A stretch of 64,000 nucleotides of DNA from Sinohyriopsis cumingii (Eukaryota > Mollusca > Bivalvia > Unionida > Unionidae). Below are positions 27,278-37,735 of this stretch, one piece after another. The notes under the pieces were generated by a model that had not been told where the DNA came from, did no database searches, and was given only the letters and a program-made list of their open reading frames with translations. Where the stretch lies: positions 51,842,355 through 51,906,354 of the forward strand of contig CM068830.1 in NCBI GenBank assembly GCA_028554795.2. The letters run 5' to 3'. Numbering within the stretch: the first letter of the stretch is position 1; the number at the start of each line of letters is the position of its first letter. The position numbers and the translations under genes are program-made.

Positions 27278-28255
27278 TCAGCTACAAATTCCAAACACCA
27301 CCAGTAAGATGTTGCGGTTAATTTTTTTATCAGCTGCTTCCAGAATAAAAATTTCTTCGGTTCCGCTATTTAATATAACAGATACAACCCCGGAAAATTT
27401 ATCCGTTGAATGACGCCATGGATACTTTGTAAATATTTCAAATTTTGCAGCACTGAACACAGATAGCCTGTACACGCCAGTGACTGTTGCGGTATATTTG
27501 ATAGTTTTATTTTGCTACGACCATGTTGCGAATCCCGATGATACTGTGTATACGATGTTGGTAATATGCCCAGGAGTTATTTCAGCTGAAATTTTAATCA
27601 AATTGGTTTTATTAACGATCTCAGGAATCTCCGCTACGATGTATTGCTGTGTTCGTTTGATCGTGTCTAGGTTAGTTTTGATATCAGAAAGTTTTATGTC
27701 AATGGGTAAGGAGTGCCGAAGAATTCCTCTGCGGTTTTTTTGATGGTTTCTGCGAAATCTTGCAAAAGCGCTTACATGAACGTCATACTCGGCCCGCAAC
27801 GTGGATAATTTACCATCTACGGTGTCGACGTATTTTTTTGCTGCTGCGTCTTCGTCGGATGTTGGATCTCTTAGCACTGTTATCTTATTCCCGTTCATGC
27901 TGAGTTCACCCGTCGTTGTGTCACCAGTGTTTCTTACACGATTAGCAACGCTTCTTGCAATTTCATCTCTGATGGTTGCAAACGACATACTTGAATCCCT
28001 GATTTTTCCGCTGTCAGTAAACACAGGGATATTATCCGTGACCGCACCGAGTACCCGTCGAACTATATCATTCCATCTGATGTTGCTCGTTTTTAGTTTA
28101 CCATATCGATCCTGAAAAATAACAACCTCATTTGGGTCAACTCCAGCAAGATTCATGATATCAGCAAGTTCATCTTTAGTCGCGTACTTTGACAGATCAA
28201 CGTCGCCGGGTTTTTTCTTACTGGTAGAAGAAGATCTTCCGTAAATATCAACCAT
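27278..28255 (-). pseudogene. Fibre-like protein with an in-frame UAG
   Basis: Reads from ATG 28255 (the cat at 28253-28255). Residues ~105-145 hold a tail-fibre-type motif (TTTGELSMNGNKITVL, then AAAKKYVDTVDG) of the sort that trimerises in phage and virus fibres. A basic stretch and a coiled segment follow. An in-frame TAG at 27515-27517 ends the first open part (246 codons). The same frame then stays open for ~79 more codons to 27278, giving a beta-rich ending (FSGVVSVILNSG, IFILEAAD) like the jelly-roll head of fibres. So the gene is about 325 codons with one nonsense codon. Likely role: receptor-binding spike. Confidence 0.65.
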
Positions 28256-28261
28256 TGTAAT

Positions 28262-29117
28262 TTAATATCTGTTTAAAACGAATCGGTTGCTTGTATAATC
28301 ATGCACGACTTTATGTGGCGGTTTGGATGATTTTGATATAGCGTTAAGTACATTAATTACCTCACGGCCACATATTGGCGGATCTGTCATTGTTTGTGTG
28401 GGTAGCGTTGAATACCAAACTTGCTCGTGAAGTGGTTCGACATACTTGATAAATTCAACAGGTGGAGCTAACCCGTACGAATCAAAATAAACGATTCCAC
28501 GTGGATCAACCGCGTATGATACCCAATGAGTACCGGGTCCTGAATTCGAGTCTAGATTAATTTAAGAGTTTGTTTGGTAACTGGCAATTGATCTCGCATA
28601 AAAACAGCTCTAAAGGCTTTTATTTTTAATTTTTTAGCAACATCAAGTAAATCAAAATTTGATGCTGGAACATCTAACGTGGAAGCCTCAGACCTCTTCC
28701 CCAACGAGATCCCGGTAACCTTAGGCCGCGTCCCTTTTGTTTGTATCCCTTTCCTGTTGCTTTCTTTAGAGCCATTTCAGCAGCTGTTCCAACAGCACCT
28801 AATGCGGCTGCTTTTGCTACGGCTGGAGGAGCAGCAGCTATTAACGCTGGAATAGCCGCAAGAAGTGGAAACATACCACCCGTTTTAACCATGTCCTTGA
28901 TGGCACTCGGAGAAAGATGGAATTGAACTCCGGTTTTTTATTCTAGGGCTTTATTGAAATGTTTAATCTGATTATTTGTCAACGATAATTTGTTTGGACC
29001 ACCACCAATCTGATCTCGTTTTAGTGATATTTTAGTTCCACATTTGTTGGCGGTTTTTGATTGAAGCTTTTATACCTGACCAGAAGTCAGAGTAACATTA
29101 ACATGACTATACGACAT
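28262..29117 (-). pseudogene. Minor capsid (pVI-like) plus adenain-type protease, broken
   Basis: Reads leftward from ATG 29115-29117. First part: short repeated segments (VNVTLTSGQV, LSLTNNQIK, VQFHLSPSAIK), then Ala-rich hydrophobic (28892-28760) and Gly/Arg-rich (GRGLRLP) stretches, as in Polinton minor capsid proteins. Second part: FDLLDVAKKLKIK, VFMRDQLP, then SGPGTHWVSY with the catalytic His, YFDSYG with the Asp and PICGREV with the likely catalytic Cys; ends TAA at 28262-28264. This is the adenovirus-type maturation cysteine protease that cleaves capsid precursors. Breaks: TAA near 29070, TAA near 28940, frameshift near 28675 and frameshift near 28560. The two parts may be a fusion or two overlapping genes; related elements show a similar junction. 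Confidence 0.72.
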
Positions 29118-29150
29118 TTTTATATAAATATATTTTTCTAAATAACATGA

Positions 29151-30610
29151 TTAAAGATTTTCCACTGGTGCATCAACGACTCTCATTCGACCACTACCAC
29201 CTTCAAGTAACATGGCTTTATCGCTGAGTATGACTGCGATTGCTCTGTAGGTGCCGCGAATAAGAGGTGGACCAGTTATATCATGAGGAGGGTTAGTAAC
29301 ACGAGCTCGAAAGTGTATATCAACGACAGACTGTTTGGACAAATCAAGATGTTCCAGTGAAAAATAATAAATCGGATATAGGTTTGTAAAATCTAATGTG
29401 ATATTTGCAAACCGGTATCCACATTTTGATCACGTCCCATGAACGACATTAAACGATGATATACACGCGCTACGTGATTTTGATCAAAATTTAATAATAT
29501 ATCTTCAACTGGTTCTTGATGTCCATTTATCCGCAAGGAGACCTCATTAACTCCAAGGTTGTTAAATATCATATGTGAACGTTCTTGATTATTCGTCCGA
29601 GCGTCATCTTGCAGTGCAATAAAAATATACCGTGGTGCAGAAACACCTTGTTGTGATGCTATATGCCATGTAAATAAACCATTAACAGAACTTTGAATAG
29701 CATCTGTGGCTACTGTTAACCATGATAGCAATGATTTACCGCCTTGATCCATAAAAGAAATTAATTTTTGTTCTTCAGCAATAGATAGAGTCATTACCGG
29801 CATCCACAGTGAAAGCTTTGTTATATTTACTTTACCATCAGCAACACCATTACCTCGCCAGATTGTATCATTATCATCACCTTTCCTTACGAGCACAACT
29901 GTGTGTTTAGCTCCAAAGATGACCTTTCTAACATTTCTGCAAAATCCAAAGATGTGAGACAATGGAATTGCACATGAAAAATTTATATTATCTCCTGACA
30001 ACATCGCTCGACGTGTTGCAAACCCTAAGTTGTAAGTCACATTAACAATTCCTATAATATCAAAAGCAGCACCTGGTCTGTCTGCGTGTTCAAAATCAAC
30101 TGGTTGCACATCAGCAGTACCTGATGGTGTCCGTATTTTAGTATATTGAACATGATCAGCGTTGTCAGTAATATCCTTGGCAAACATCATTGTTGGACCG
30201 GCTGATCTTGTGTAATCATCAGAATATCTCGCTAGACCAATTATTGTTGTAGCAACATCAACATCCTTCTGAACTGATTCAATATTTTTTCCATCAATCA
30301 TGTATGTGGCGCTATCAAACAACGCCATAATCCCGTTGTTGACAAAACCAACACGTAAATTGGCACCATATGGCGCATTAGCTACAACATTCGTTACAAG
30401 TCTACCTTCTACTTCAATAAACGCCTCAACAGGCAAGAAATATCTACTTGTATCATGAACCTGTAATTCGATTCTTCCCCGCTGATTTGGTTGTCTTGCG
30501 TCATAAGAATAAAACTGATAATCACGTACCGATTCATATTTAATGACAGGTGCCTCCATATCAAATGCTGTGTCTGATTCGCGCTTGAACATTTTTATTA
30601 TAATTACCAT
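29151..30610 (-). pseudogene. Double jelly-roll major capsid protein, frameshifted near its end
   Basis: ATG at 30610, or a second ATG six codons in (30592), which better fits the family start MFKRES. The 405-codon first frame has jelly-roll-like landmarks (YEVRDY-type start, FLPVEAFIEVEG, LFDSATYMIDG, SRY-type loops, FNNLGVNEVSLRINGHQEP). It stops at 29393. In a second frame the family C-terminus follows (LYPIYYFSLEHLDLSKQ, then VVDIHFRARV) to 29151. A frameshift therefore lies close to 29395-29405. Role: forms the hexon-like shell. The neighbours (basic virion protein upstream, minor capsid and protease downstream) fit the Polinton virion cluster. Confidence 0.82.
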
Positions 30611-30631
30611 TTTACCAAATGGTGATCTAAA

Positions 30632-31072
30632 TCATCGTCGACGAAGACCGCTTCCTGCTATTAAATTTGATGTTATATTTCTTTCTGCTTCTTCAGATAA
30701 TTCCGCTAGTTTTTGATTTGCAGCCTGATTTATTATTTTACTTACGTCAGCGGGCATAATTTCAGTACTTGCCAGTTTTACTAGTTGTCGTTTTCGTCGC
30801 AAAAATCGTGCTAGTCTTTCTCTGATTGCCGAGAAAGCCCTACCAGCAACATTAACAATTGCACCAGGAGCTTTTTCACGAACAATATCAATAGCTTTCA
30901 TCGATAATTGTTGTGCAACAGGTGCTGCTTTTGGAGCTATCCTTGTGAATAATCCCTGAATAACATCACCAAGTCCATCTCCGTAAATTGCTCTATAGAT
31001 TGGTAATCGTGAGTTTACAGCTCTGACCTGCATGGATTTACGATGATTATTATGTTTATTATGTATGATCAT
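30632..31072 (-). CDS. Basic virion-type protein, 146 residues
   Basis: Intact frame. An N-terminal His/Asn-rich stretch is followed by YGDGLGDVIQGLF (residues ~30-42), an amphipathic segment like those of small minor capsid proteins, a strongly basic patch (RERLARFLRRKRQ, ~84-96) and a helical C-terminus ending in basic residues. A role in DNA or capsid inner-face binding is inferred from charge and place; no family is assigned with certainty. It sits immediately upstream of the major capsid gene. Confidence 0.55.
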   Translation of the reverse strand: MIIHNKHNNHRKSMQVRAVNSRLPIYRAIYGDGLGDVIQGLFTRIAPKAAPVAQQLSMKAIDIVREKAPGAIVNVAGRAFSAIRERLARFLRRKRQLVKLASTEIMPADVSKIINQAANQKLAELSEEAERNITSNLIAGSGLRRR

Positions 31073-31100
31073 CTTATTTTATTTGTTATTTATTTAACAA

Positions 31101-32338
31101 CTAGTCATCAACAAGTTCATCGATAAGTTCTCGGTAAACGCCGATATCCATGATACCACCTTGAAATAATCGCCGACAAATATCAGCTGCTTCATTAATT
31201 ATTTCTGGTGAATTATTTCCAGCTCGTTTTCCTCCTATGAGAACTTCTAACCGTGACACATCATTAATAATATTATCAGGACAAACAAAATTGTTTTCTC
31301 CCGATGTAGTCAGAAAACCAATTCCTACAGCGTTCGGAGGATCATCACCAGTATCTCTTTCTTTACCCAGTGAACGTAATTTCTCCTGTTGTTTAGTTTC
31401 TATATCTCTGAATATTTCTTCTTCTTGTTTCCATTTTTCTTCTGCTTTTCGCTTTATTTCTTTTGCCATCTGCTTCCTTTTCTCTCTAGATGGTTTTAAC
31501 ATCATCTCTTTTTGCGGTGAAGAAGATTGCTGTTGTTCTATCTGTTGCAGAGGTGGAGGAAGTTGATATGAAGGTTCTTGCTGGGCGAGTTGTTCTTGTT
31601 CTAGTTGTTTTACTTGCTCTTCATAAAGTCTTTTTACTTCTTTATCAAGATTTCTATATTCTAAATCATCATTTCTAACCTGTCTTTTGTTTGCATATAT
31701 GCGATATATCCATTTAATAAGATTATCATTATTTATCTTTTCATGGGGGGGGGGGTAAAAAATCAGATTTGTTAGATATATAATCTAATATTTTTTCGGG
31801 TAATTTTTTTCTTTTAGTATTTCTAATATCTTCAACAACCCCTTTCCTAAATTTTGCAATCAATTCTACGTTTTTTTTCTACTAGTTCGGGTTCAGGTGT
31901 ATGTTCTTTTCTCACGTCGGCGACTTCAGTACGAAGTTTTTCAATACCTTCAAGTATTTCTTCACCAACAGGCGGAGGTTGAGCCGCAGCTATATCAGTT
32001 GGAAGATCTCGTAAAATCTCCTTTGTCTGTTTAGTTCTTCTTGCTATTTTTTCAGTCTGCTCTGCAGTTTGTTCTAATACTGGAAAAATACCTTTTTTCC
32101 TCTTCTCATCTTCCTCCGCAATATCTCCACATATAGTTTTTTCAACAGCCGCTGAAACTTTCTTAGTAGCTGCAGTGACGGGTTTAAACAGTTTTTTAGT
32201 GTCCTCTTCGTACTCAACTTGTGCTTCTTGTTGCGCTTGTAGGTTTTTTCTGAAAGAATCCCTGACAGGAAGAAAATTTTTGATTGCTTCTAGTCTCTCT
32301 CGTGCTATTCTTGCAGTATGAGATTCTGGATGTACCAT
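31101..32338 (-). pseudogene. Long coiled-coil Polinton protein, frameshifted
   Basis: Reads leftward from ATG 32338. The first open part (163 codons, to 31847) is charged and helical. Near an A8 run at ~31870-31880 the reading passes to another frame that stays sensible (LPEKILDYISNKSDF) up to a C11 run at 31745-31755. Beyond that it continues through a Gln/Pro-rich linker into the last 134 codons (31505-31101), with a strong coiled coil (MAKEIKRKAEEKWKQEEEIF) and an acidic end. In all about 410 codons, with one or two frame changes at homopolymers. Function unknown; the first virion-module gene next to the right TIR. Confidence 0.6.
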
Positions 32339-32367
32339 TATTTTGATATAACAATTTTTTAATTAAT

Positions 32368-32513
32368 ATAGCAGCAGAAAGGGTTTGTCTACAATCCTGT
32401 TTGGGACAAACATGATTGTAGACGTGGTATGACCTATATTATGAGCACGGATTTTTTTGTGTCTAAAATGAGTTTTGCTCGGATTATGTGGTCTGTTCAC
32501 CCTTTCTGCTGCT
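32368..32513 (-). repeat. Right terminal inverted repeat of the Polinton
   Basis: Inverted copy of the left repeat, with the same internal hairpin at 32387-32423 and the same nested 12-15-bp inverted ends. It ends CTGCTGCT, then gatat (32514-32518), the right target duplication. Confidence 0.93.
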
Positions 32514-32620
32514 GATATTCATCTACAACCCAACATTTTTATTTCGATGAAATTCTCAGTCTGCTGTATTTCTAACTGATCAAAAGTATTAGGTCTAAAT
32601 TCTGAAATTGTTGGAAAATT

Positions 32621-33010
32621 CTAGCTTGAACCGAATGGGTGCGGCGTAAGATTAGGCTCAATGAAATTATTTTCAAGTGCGGATATTGAAGTGTGAATAT
32701 CATGAGACAAATCATAACTAAGCCTTGCGTCAGTTTTCTTTTCCGTTTTCACTTGCATCATACAGTCACATAACTCCTGGCAAAAGCAAACATAACACAT
32801 GGGACAATCACTTTGACCAGAGTGGTTCAACCACAGACCCCCTGACGAAATATGGCCTGCAAACTTTACCTTATTGCTCCATGTGGCTCCTGATGATAAA
32901 GATGCTGCACACTGATCGCTTTTCAATAATCTAAATTCAAAATTTGGATGAGGAAAGATGAAAAATTCTCCTAATGACCTCCTGACCTTTAACTTCATTT
33001 GAAATCCCAT
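32621..33010 (-). CDS. Unassigned reading frame in the right flank, 129 codons
   Basis: ATG at 33010. The product has a Cys-rich patch (DCPMCYVCFCQELCDCM) that could bind metal, and no recognised family. A second minus-strand frame (33133-33432) lies just upstream in the same orientation, so the pair may be exons of a gene or relics of another element. Outside the Polinton. Confidence 0.25.
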   Translation of the reverse strand: MGFQMKLKVRRSLGEFFIFPHPNFEFRLLKSDQCAASLSSGATWSNKVKFAGHISSGGLWLNHSGQSDCPMCYVCFCQELCDCMMQVKTEKKTDARLSYDLSHDIHTSISALENNFIEPNLTPHPFGSS

Positions 33011-33132
33011 ATAATGTGTTCAATTTATGTTTTACACCAGTTTTGTTCTTGTATATATTTGCATTAAATAGTCCCTAAATAATAAATACGTAGTTGTGGT
33101 ACAATTACTTGTGGTATCGGTTCATGGAACTA

Positions 33133-33432
33133 TCACATCTTTCCTTCTGTTTTCCCATTCCAACTTGTATTAGTCATACCAATTGGTACTGTTAACGTTG
33201 TGTCGGTAAAATATATTCCCAATTTCCAAACAAAACAAAAACAACATTCTTTATATATATTTCCATGTTCACCGATATCTAATACTTTTATAGCAGTCTT
33301 CCAACTTTCAGCGGTTTTCCAGCGAAATTCAAACTGTACGGTATTTATATCCTGGAAAGCTCGACAACAGAGCGTCTGATGCCTAAATGCCTTTGTTATG
33401 TACAGCAGCATGGAGTCAATATAGCAAGACAT
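33133..33432 (-). CDS. Unassigned reading frame in the right flank, 99 codons
   Basis: Open frame with mixed composition, not low-complexity (for example FEFRWKTAESWKTAIKVLD). No family recognised. It could be a diverged exon or chance; listed because of its neighbour at 32621-33010. Confidence 0.22.
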   Translation of the reverse strand: MSCYIDSMLLYITKAFRHQTLCCRAFQDINTVQFEFRWKTAESWKTAIKVLDIGEHGNIYKECCFCFVWKLGIYFTDTTLTVPIGMTNTSWNGKTEGKM

Positions 33433-35156
33433 AGGTGTCTAATGCAATTTTAGATTTTAGTTACTTCTGTAATTTATTTAGTGCTTATTCTGGATTAGTT
33501 TGATGGTATTAACTAAAGACTTTAAGATACATAACGCAATTTCTGTAATTTCAGCATTTAAATGTAAAACATAAATTTCCCCTATGATTGCAACATTGCT
33601 ATTTTCTTTACTTTAAATCTCATCCAGGATCAATTTTCTTGAGTTTGAAATGTTTATATGTTCTAACATTAGTTTCAGTGGTCTAAGAAGAATTTTTCTA
33701 AAATGTTAAGGAGTTCGCCTGGACGTCGGGATATATTGCAGCTATACACTTTGTTTGAGTGATTATTGCTGAGATTTTCCGACCATATGTCGCCTCGTTC
33801 TTATTAATTGATGTGTGGTCATTGAGTTCGTCTATTTTCTCTTCACATGCCACGTTTATATTAATAGAAATTGTGTGATCATTAAGTGAGAATAATTCTC
33901 TACTTATATTGCACATAATCACCCATATACATAAATATATTTATCTTCAAATATCGTACTTTCTTAGAGGGAAACACTCATTCTGATGAACGTCTGTGCT
34001 TTGGTCGGGCTAGCATTATTACCATCTCCCGGTTCCTCATCAAACTTTCAGTTTTCGCTTGTTCAAGGGACGCAACTCTTTTCTGTATTCGTTACATTCT
34101 CAGGATTCGTTACATTCTCTGGCTAAGTTGTCTCCCCTGATATTGTCCATTGCTTGAGTGGTGTGATGTGTATGTGTGTTTTGGATATTGAATGTAGCTT
34201 TGACACTTTTTTTAGTGATATCGCTACAGTGTCTGCAGTGACAATTTATAGTGATTTCTAGCACTGGGTCATCATGCAAATGCAAGTACCATTTTTATAG
34301 GCCTTTGGAATGACTCGGCCGGGGTTCGAACCTTCCACCCTCAGCATCTGAGGCTAAGAAAAGAAAAAGCACTTTTTACTTTGAGGTTAGAATGATTCCT
34401 TTTTCCTGCAGAATCTCTGCATAAAAATGAAGAAATTGCACATGCTTTGAATCAAGAACATTTAACATTTTCAAAGCAATTATTGGGATCAGATAATACT
34501 TGGAACATACAATTTGGATGTATTTGATGAAGATTACTAATGATTGCAATAATAGCCTTCAAACCATGTTAGTGTCATATGTTACAGTCTTTTAGAAGGA
34601 ATCCAAATTATCTTGATAGTAATACTAGTGGCTGCACATTTGTTTTCAAGTTTAATAAATTAAATACAGGATAATTCCTTGTTATATGTATCACAACTGT
34701 CGATGATAACAATGTATCATCTCTGAAGATGATAAACTTATTGGGTCCAAAAGTCGATATATGCTTATCTGTATTGTAAATATTTCCCAAAAAATTTTAA
34801 GTTGGATTAAAAACATAGCAAACATTCTCCACATTTTGCCCTGTTTCGAACTTTCAATGATAAGAAGATTTATAAAGCCCGCCTTTACATTGTTGAATAT
34901 AATGCCCTGGTTTTTTATGATACATTATGATTCCTAAGTCCGAATGTTACAGCATAATTGATCTGTCCGCAAGTTTTGATTGACAGCCACTATTAACCAA
35001 TCAAACTGGGAATTCCACATAATCACACCGTCCATCATTACTTCAGGAAAGCTAGCCTCTGTCAGTGGCCTAAGTTAACAAACTTAACTATCGTTTTCAT
35101 TTGTGTTACGTTACTCATAAATGTAAATATTATACATGTGATAGTGGAATTTTAAA
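33433..35156. other. Non-coding spacer
   Basis: AT-rich sequence with no convincing gene. At 34308-34365 a cggccggggttcgaaccttc stretch resembles the B-box part of a tRNA or tRNA-derived SINE, but no matching A box is evident. A CCAAT-like aaccaatcaaa at ~34994 precedes the THAP remnant. Confidence 0.5.
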
Positions 35157-35290
35157 ATGGTAAAGAGGTGTGGCTATGGTTTGTGTGTGTAACAATGATA
35201 ACCTGTGTGCTGAACGATTAGAAATTTGTGTTAAGTATGTGCCTTTTCCGAAACCGAAAACTAACTCCTTGCCCGAGAAATGTTAAACTT
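35157..35290 (+). pseudogene. Decayed THAP zinc-finger fragment
   Basis: ATG at 35157 begins a THAP-type start (MVKRCGYG-C), is soon stopped (TAA at 35190-35192), and after a frame change the hallmark VKYVPFPKPKTN and PEKC are readable, followed by another stop. The THAP domain is a C2CH DNA-binding finger found in host transcription factors and P-element-type transposases. Only the first ~40 residues are recognisable; the rest is lost or lies in another exon. Clearly not functional as it stands. Confidence 0.55.
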
Positions 35291-37530
35291 TACAGAAGAC
35301 CTAATAAATCTCAAATATATACGTTTGTATAAATGTAACTACTGATTATATTTACATGCAGTTTATAAATATCCTTTTGTAAGCAATATTCTTTTGTAAA
35401 ACATGACCAATTGAACATATAATAGAATTATGCTTTCATCAACACTTTTCTACGAGAACTAACAGTAAATAAAAGTATAGTTAACAGGGCAATCAATTTA
35501 GAGATCGTCAAACTTAAAAACTAGCCATCTGTGTCGGTATATAGATAGCGAATGAAAGAAACTTCCAAAGGTATCAAGAACCATAAAGATTCTGACCTTA
35601 TTCTCAAAACAGAAACTCTATTTCTTGATTGCTAAAACTCTAGAAAGAAAACGACGTTATTTAGAGTCTCATGTTACGTGTTTAGGCTCGAATAAACAGT
35701 AACACAAGAAAGAGTGAAAACAACAAGCTCTGAAAAATACAATAATTTATTTCCCTGGAAAAATTCTGTAAAAATGAAACATTATGAACTTAGGGTTTTA
35801 AGAATCAAATAAAAAAATAATCCAATAATAAAATTTTAGAAGTCCTAATAATAAAATGTTCTAATGATTTCTCGTTCGAATTCCGACGAAGAATCCAAGA
35901 TGGAAGACGATGACGTATGCTGTAACCTGTAGTGTTGAAGTCTACAGTTCCTTGTAGAAACAAGAAATATCACTCCGGTTTTGGAAATCCAAATGAATTG
36001 TTATAAGAGCTGTCTTTGTTCATGAATTTCATATGAGCACACCGTATTTTCAAGGAAAAAAGAATTAATCCATTTGAATCCAAGTAATTTGAAAAAACTC
36101 CAAACGACAAAACACCTTCCAGTGTAAAGGAAAAAGCTTGACTGTGTTTACTTCTCTAATACGATGGTTTAAAACTTGAATTTTACGCCCCGGATAAGGG
36201 TCACGTGGTCATGTTTACATATTAAGTAATTACGTTGATAGGACCCAATCCTTTTACTCTAAGAAATAATAAAAAAAATTGTTTACATCTTAAACCACGT
36301 ACTCCATCATGACCTCGACAACAACCAATAATTTAAAATAGAAATAGAACTTATTTACGTGGTTGCTACTAATTTTGAATCAAGATCATGATCTAGGACA
36401 ACACCTGGTGTTTACTAAAACGAACAGTCAAGGTCAAACTATTTTCTGGAAAAAGTATCATCTCCAGTGAATAAATTTACATTAAAATAGCATGTAATGA
36501 AAAAATTAAAATTGACAAACAAGCAATTAAATTGAAATAAATATATATTAAATCAGATATAATTAAATCAAATGTACATAACAATATTTATCTGAATTCC
36601 TAAGAACTGGCAGCTTACGATTTTCAATCACACATATATCTAAGCCCTAGATTAGCTTGTCAGTTTTAAATTTGTTTTAAATGAATATAAAGCTAAATTG
36701 AATTTATGAATATATCTCTAACTTTAAATTATATTTTCAAACAACGTAAACTTCTTTCTTTGTCTTTTTCGACACCCCCAATGTGTTTCTCTAATGCATA
36801 TTTACCTATTATCACGTTATAAACAAACAAGAGAGAGAGAAGGAGGTGGTGATGGAGGGAAGGGGTATACCTGTTGCAAGAGATCAGCTTGCAGCTATCA
36901 GCTGGTGTAAATCACATTTCTAGGGGAGAGAGCAAACGTTAGTACACTATAAATGTCATCATAAATGTACATTTTCATTACTCAATTGGCCATATGAGTG
37001 CCAATATTGGAGGATTGCTAGTGAATAATGACACATGTAAAAAAAGACAGTTAAGTAAATTATCACGTGCCCTTTTTAGCGTGGTGTATATCCATGTTAT
37101 GGTCGAAGTCCTATTAAAGGTATTTGTAATGAACAGATTTTCATTGGCCATAAACCTGATTTTTTTCTGACACAAAATCTGAGACTTTTCGACATTTATT
37201 TCTTTCCTCCAGCCCTTGGGTGTTATAATGAATTGATTACTATGCCGCAATAGCTAGTTAATCTTTGATACAAAATATACGCGTCGATATTTTTTATTAT
37301 ATTGCATATGTCTATATTGTTTTCCTCAATGAGCTAGATAGGAGAAGATCTTAGATTCTGAAAAAGGTGTCAGATGTTTATTTGCTACCTACTTTGTGCA
37401 CGGTATAATAGAAAGTAAATTTCAGATGCGCACATGGACACAAGTTTGCGATAGACCGATACGATAAAGGGTATAAAATTAGCGATGGACCGATATATGC
37501 ATATCTGAATGAATGGACGGGTGGATATAG
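35291..37530. other. Non-coding, AT-rich
   Basis: No gene, RNA or repeat array recognised. Short purine-rich run (gagagagagaaggaggtgg) near 36830-36860. Confidence 0.5.
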
Positions 37531-37534
37531 GAAT

Positions 37535-37735
37535 ACCCAGAGGGGACCAGAGGGGGCGTGACGACCGAGGATATATCCCCGTGGCCCTGGCCCGTAAGAG
37601 GGCATGGTCCGAACAACACTTTTTAATTTTATAAAAGAAAAATGTTGTTTGATAAAGATCTAGGAGAGGCCCGGGTGTTTCTTATCCCAGGGCCCGTGAT
37701 CGCTTTCTACGGGCCTGGGAATACACGGCATGTAC
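37535..37735 (+). repeat. Dispersed repeat, copy 1
   Basis: The stretch aacaacactttttaatttta...gagaggcccgggtgtttctta...agggcccgtgatcgc matches the reverse complement of about 56075-56215 (diverged). GC-rich ends around an AT-rich core; probably a small non-autonomous element. Confidence 0.55.

Larger units (their letters stand above)
15508..32513. mobile_element. Maverick/Polinton (adintovirus-like) provirus, 17.0 kb, decayed
   Basis: Bounded by ~145-bp terminal inverted repeats starting AGCAGCAG and ending CTGCTGCT, with gatat on both sides (15503-15507 and 32514-32518). It contains the diagnostic Polinton set: A32/FtsK-type ATPase, RVE integrase, protein-primed-type family B polymerase, adenain-type protease, double jelly-roll major capsid and penton-like protein, plus a phospholipase A2 protein, a helicase and HNH domains. 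Gene packing is tight (overlapping stops, 12-base divergent spacer), which is viral in style. Most genes carry stops or frameshifts: ATPase 1, integrase 2, PolB fusion at least 5, Cys-rich 1, fibre 1, minor capsid/protease 4, major capsid 1, coiled-coil 1 or more. Some shifts fall in homopolymers and could be assembly error, but the point stops are real-looking decay. Confidence 0.95.

Noticed and set aside
15508-32513. Alternative genetic code explaining the many stops
   Set aside because: TAA, TAG and TGA all occur, together with frameshifts, so no single reassignment fits.
34308-34365. tRNA gene at cggccggggttcgaacc
   Set aside because: B-box-like sequence only; no A box or cloverleaf found on either strand.
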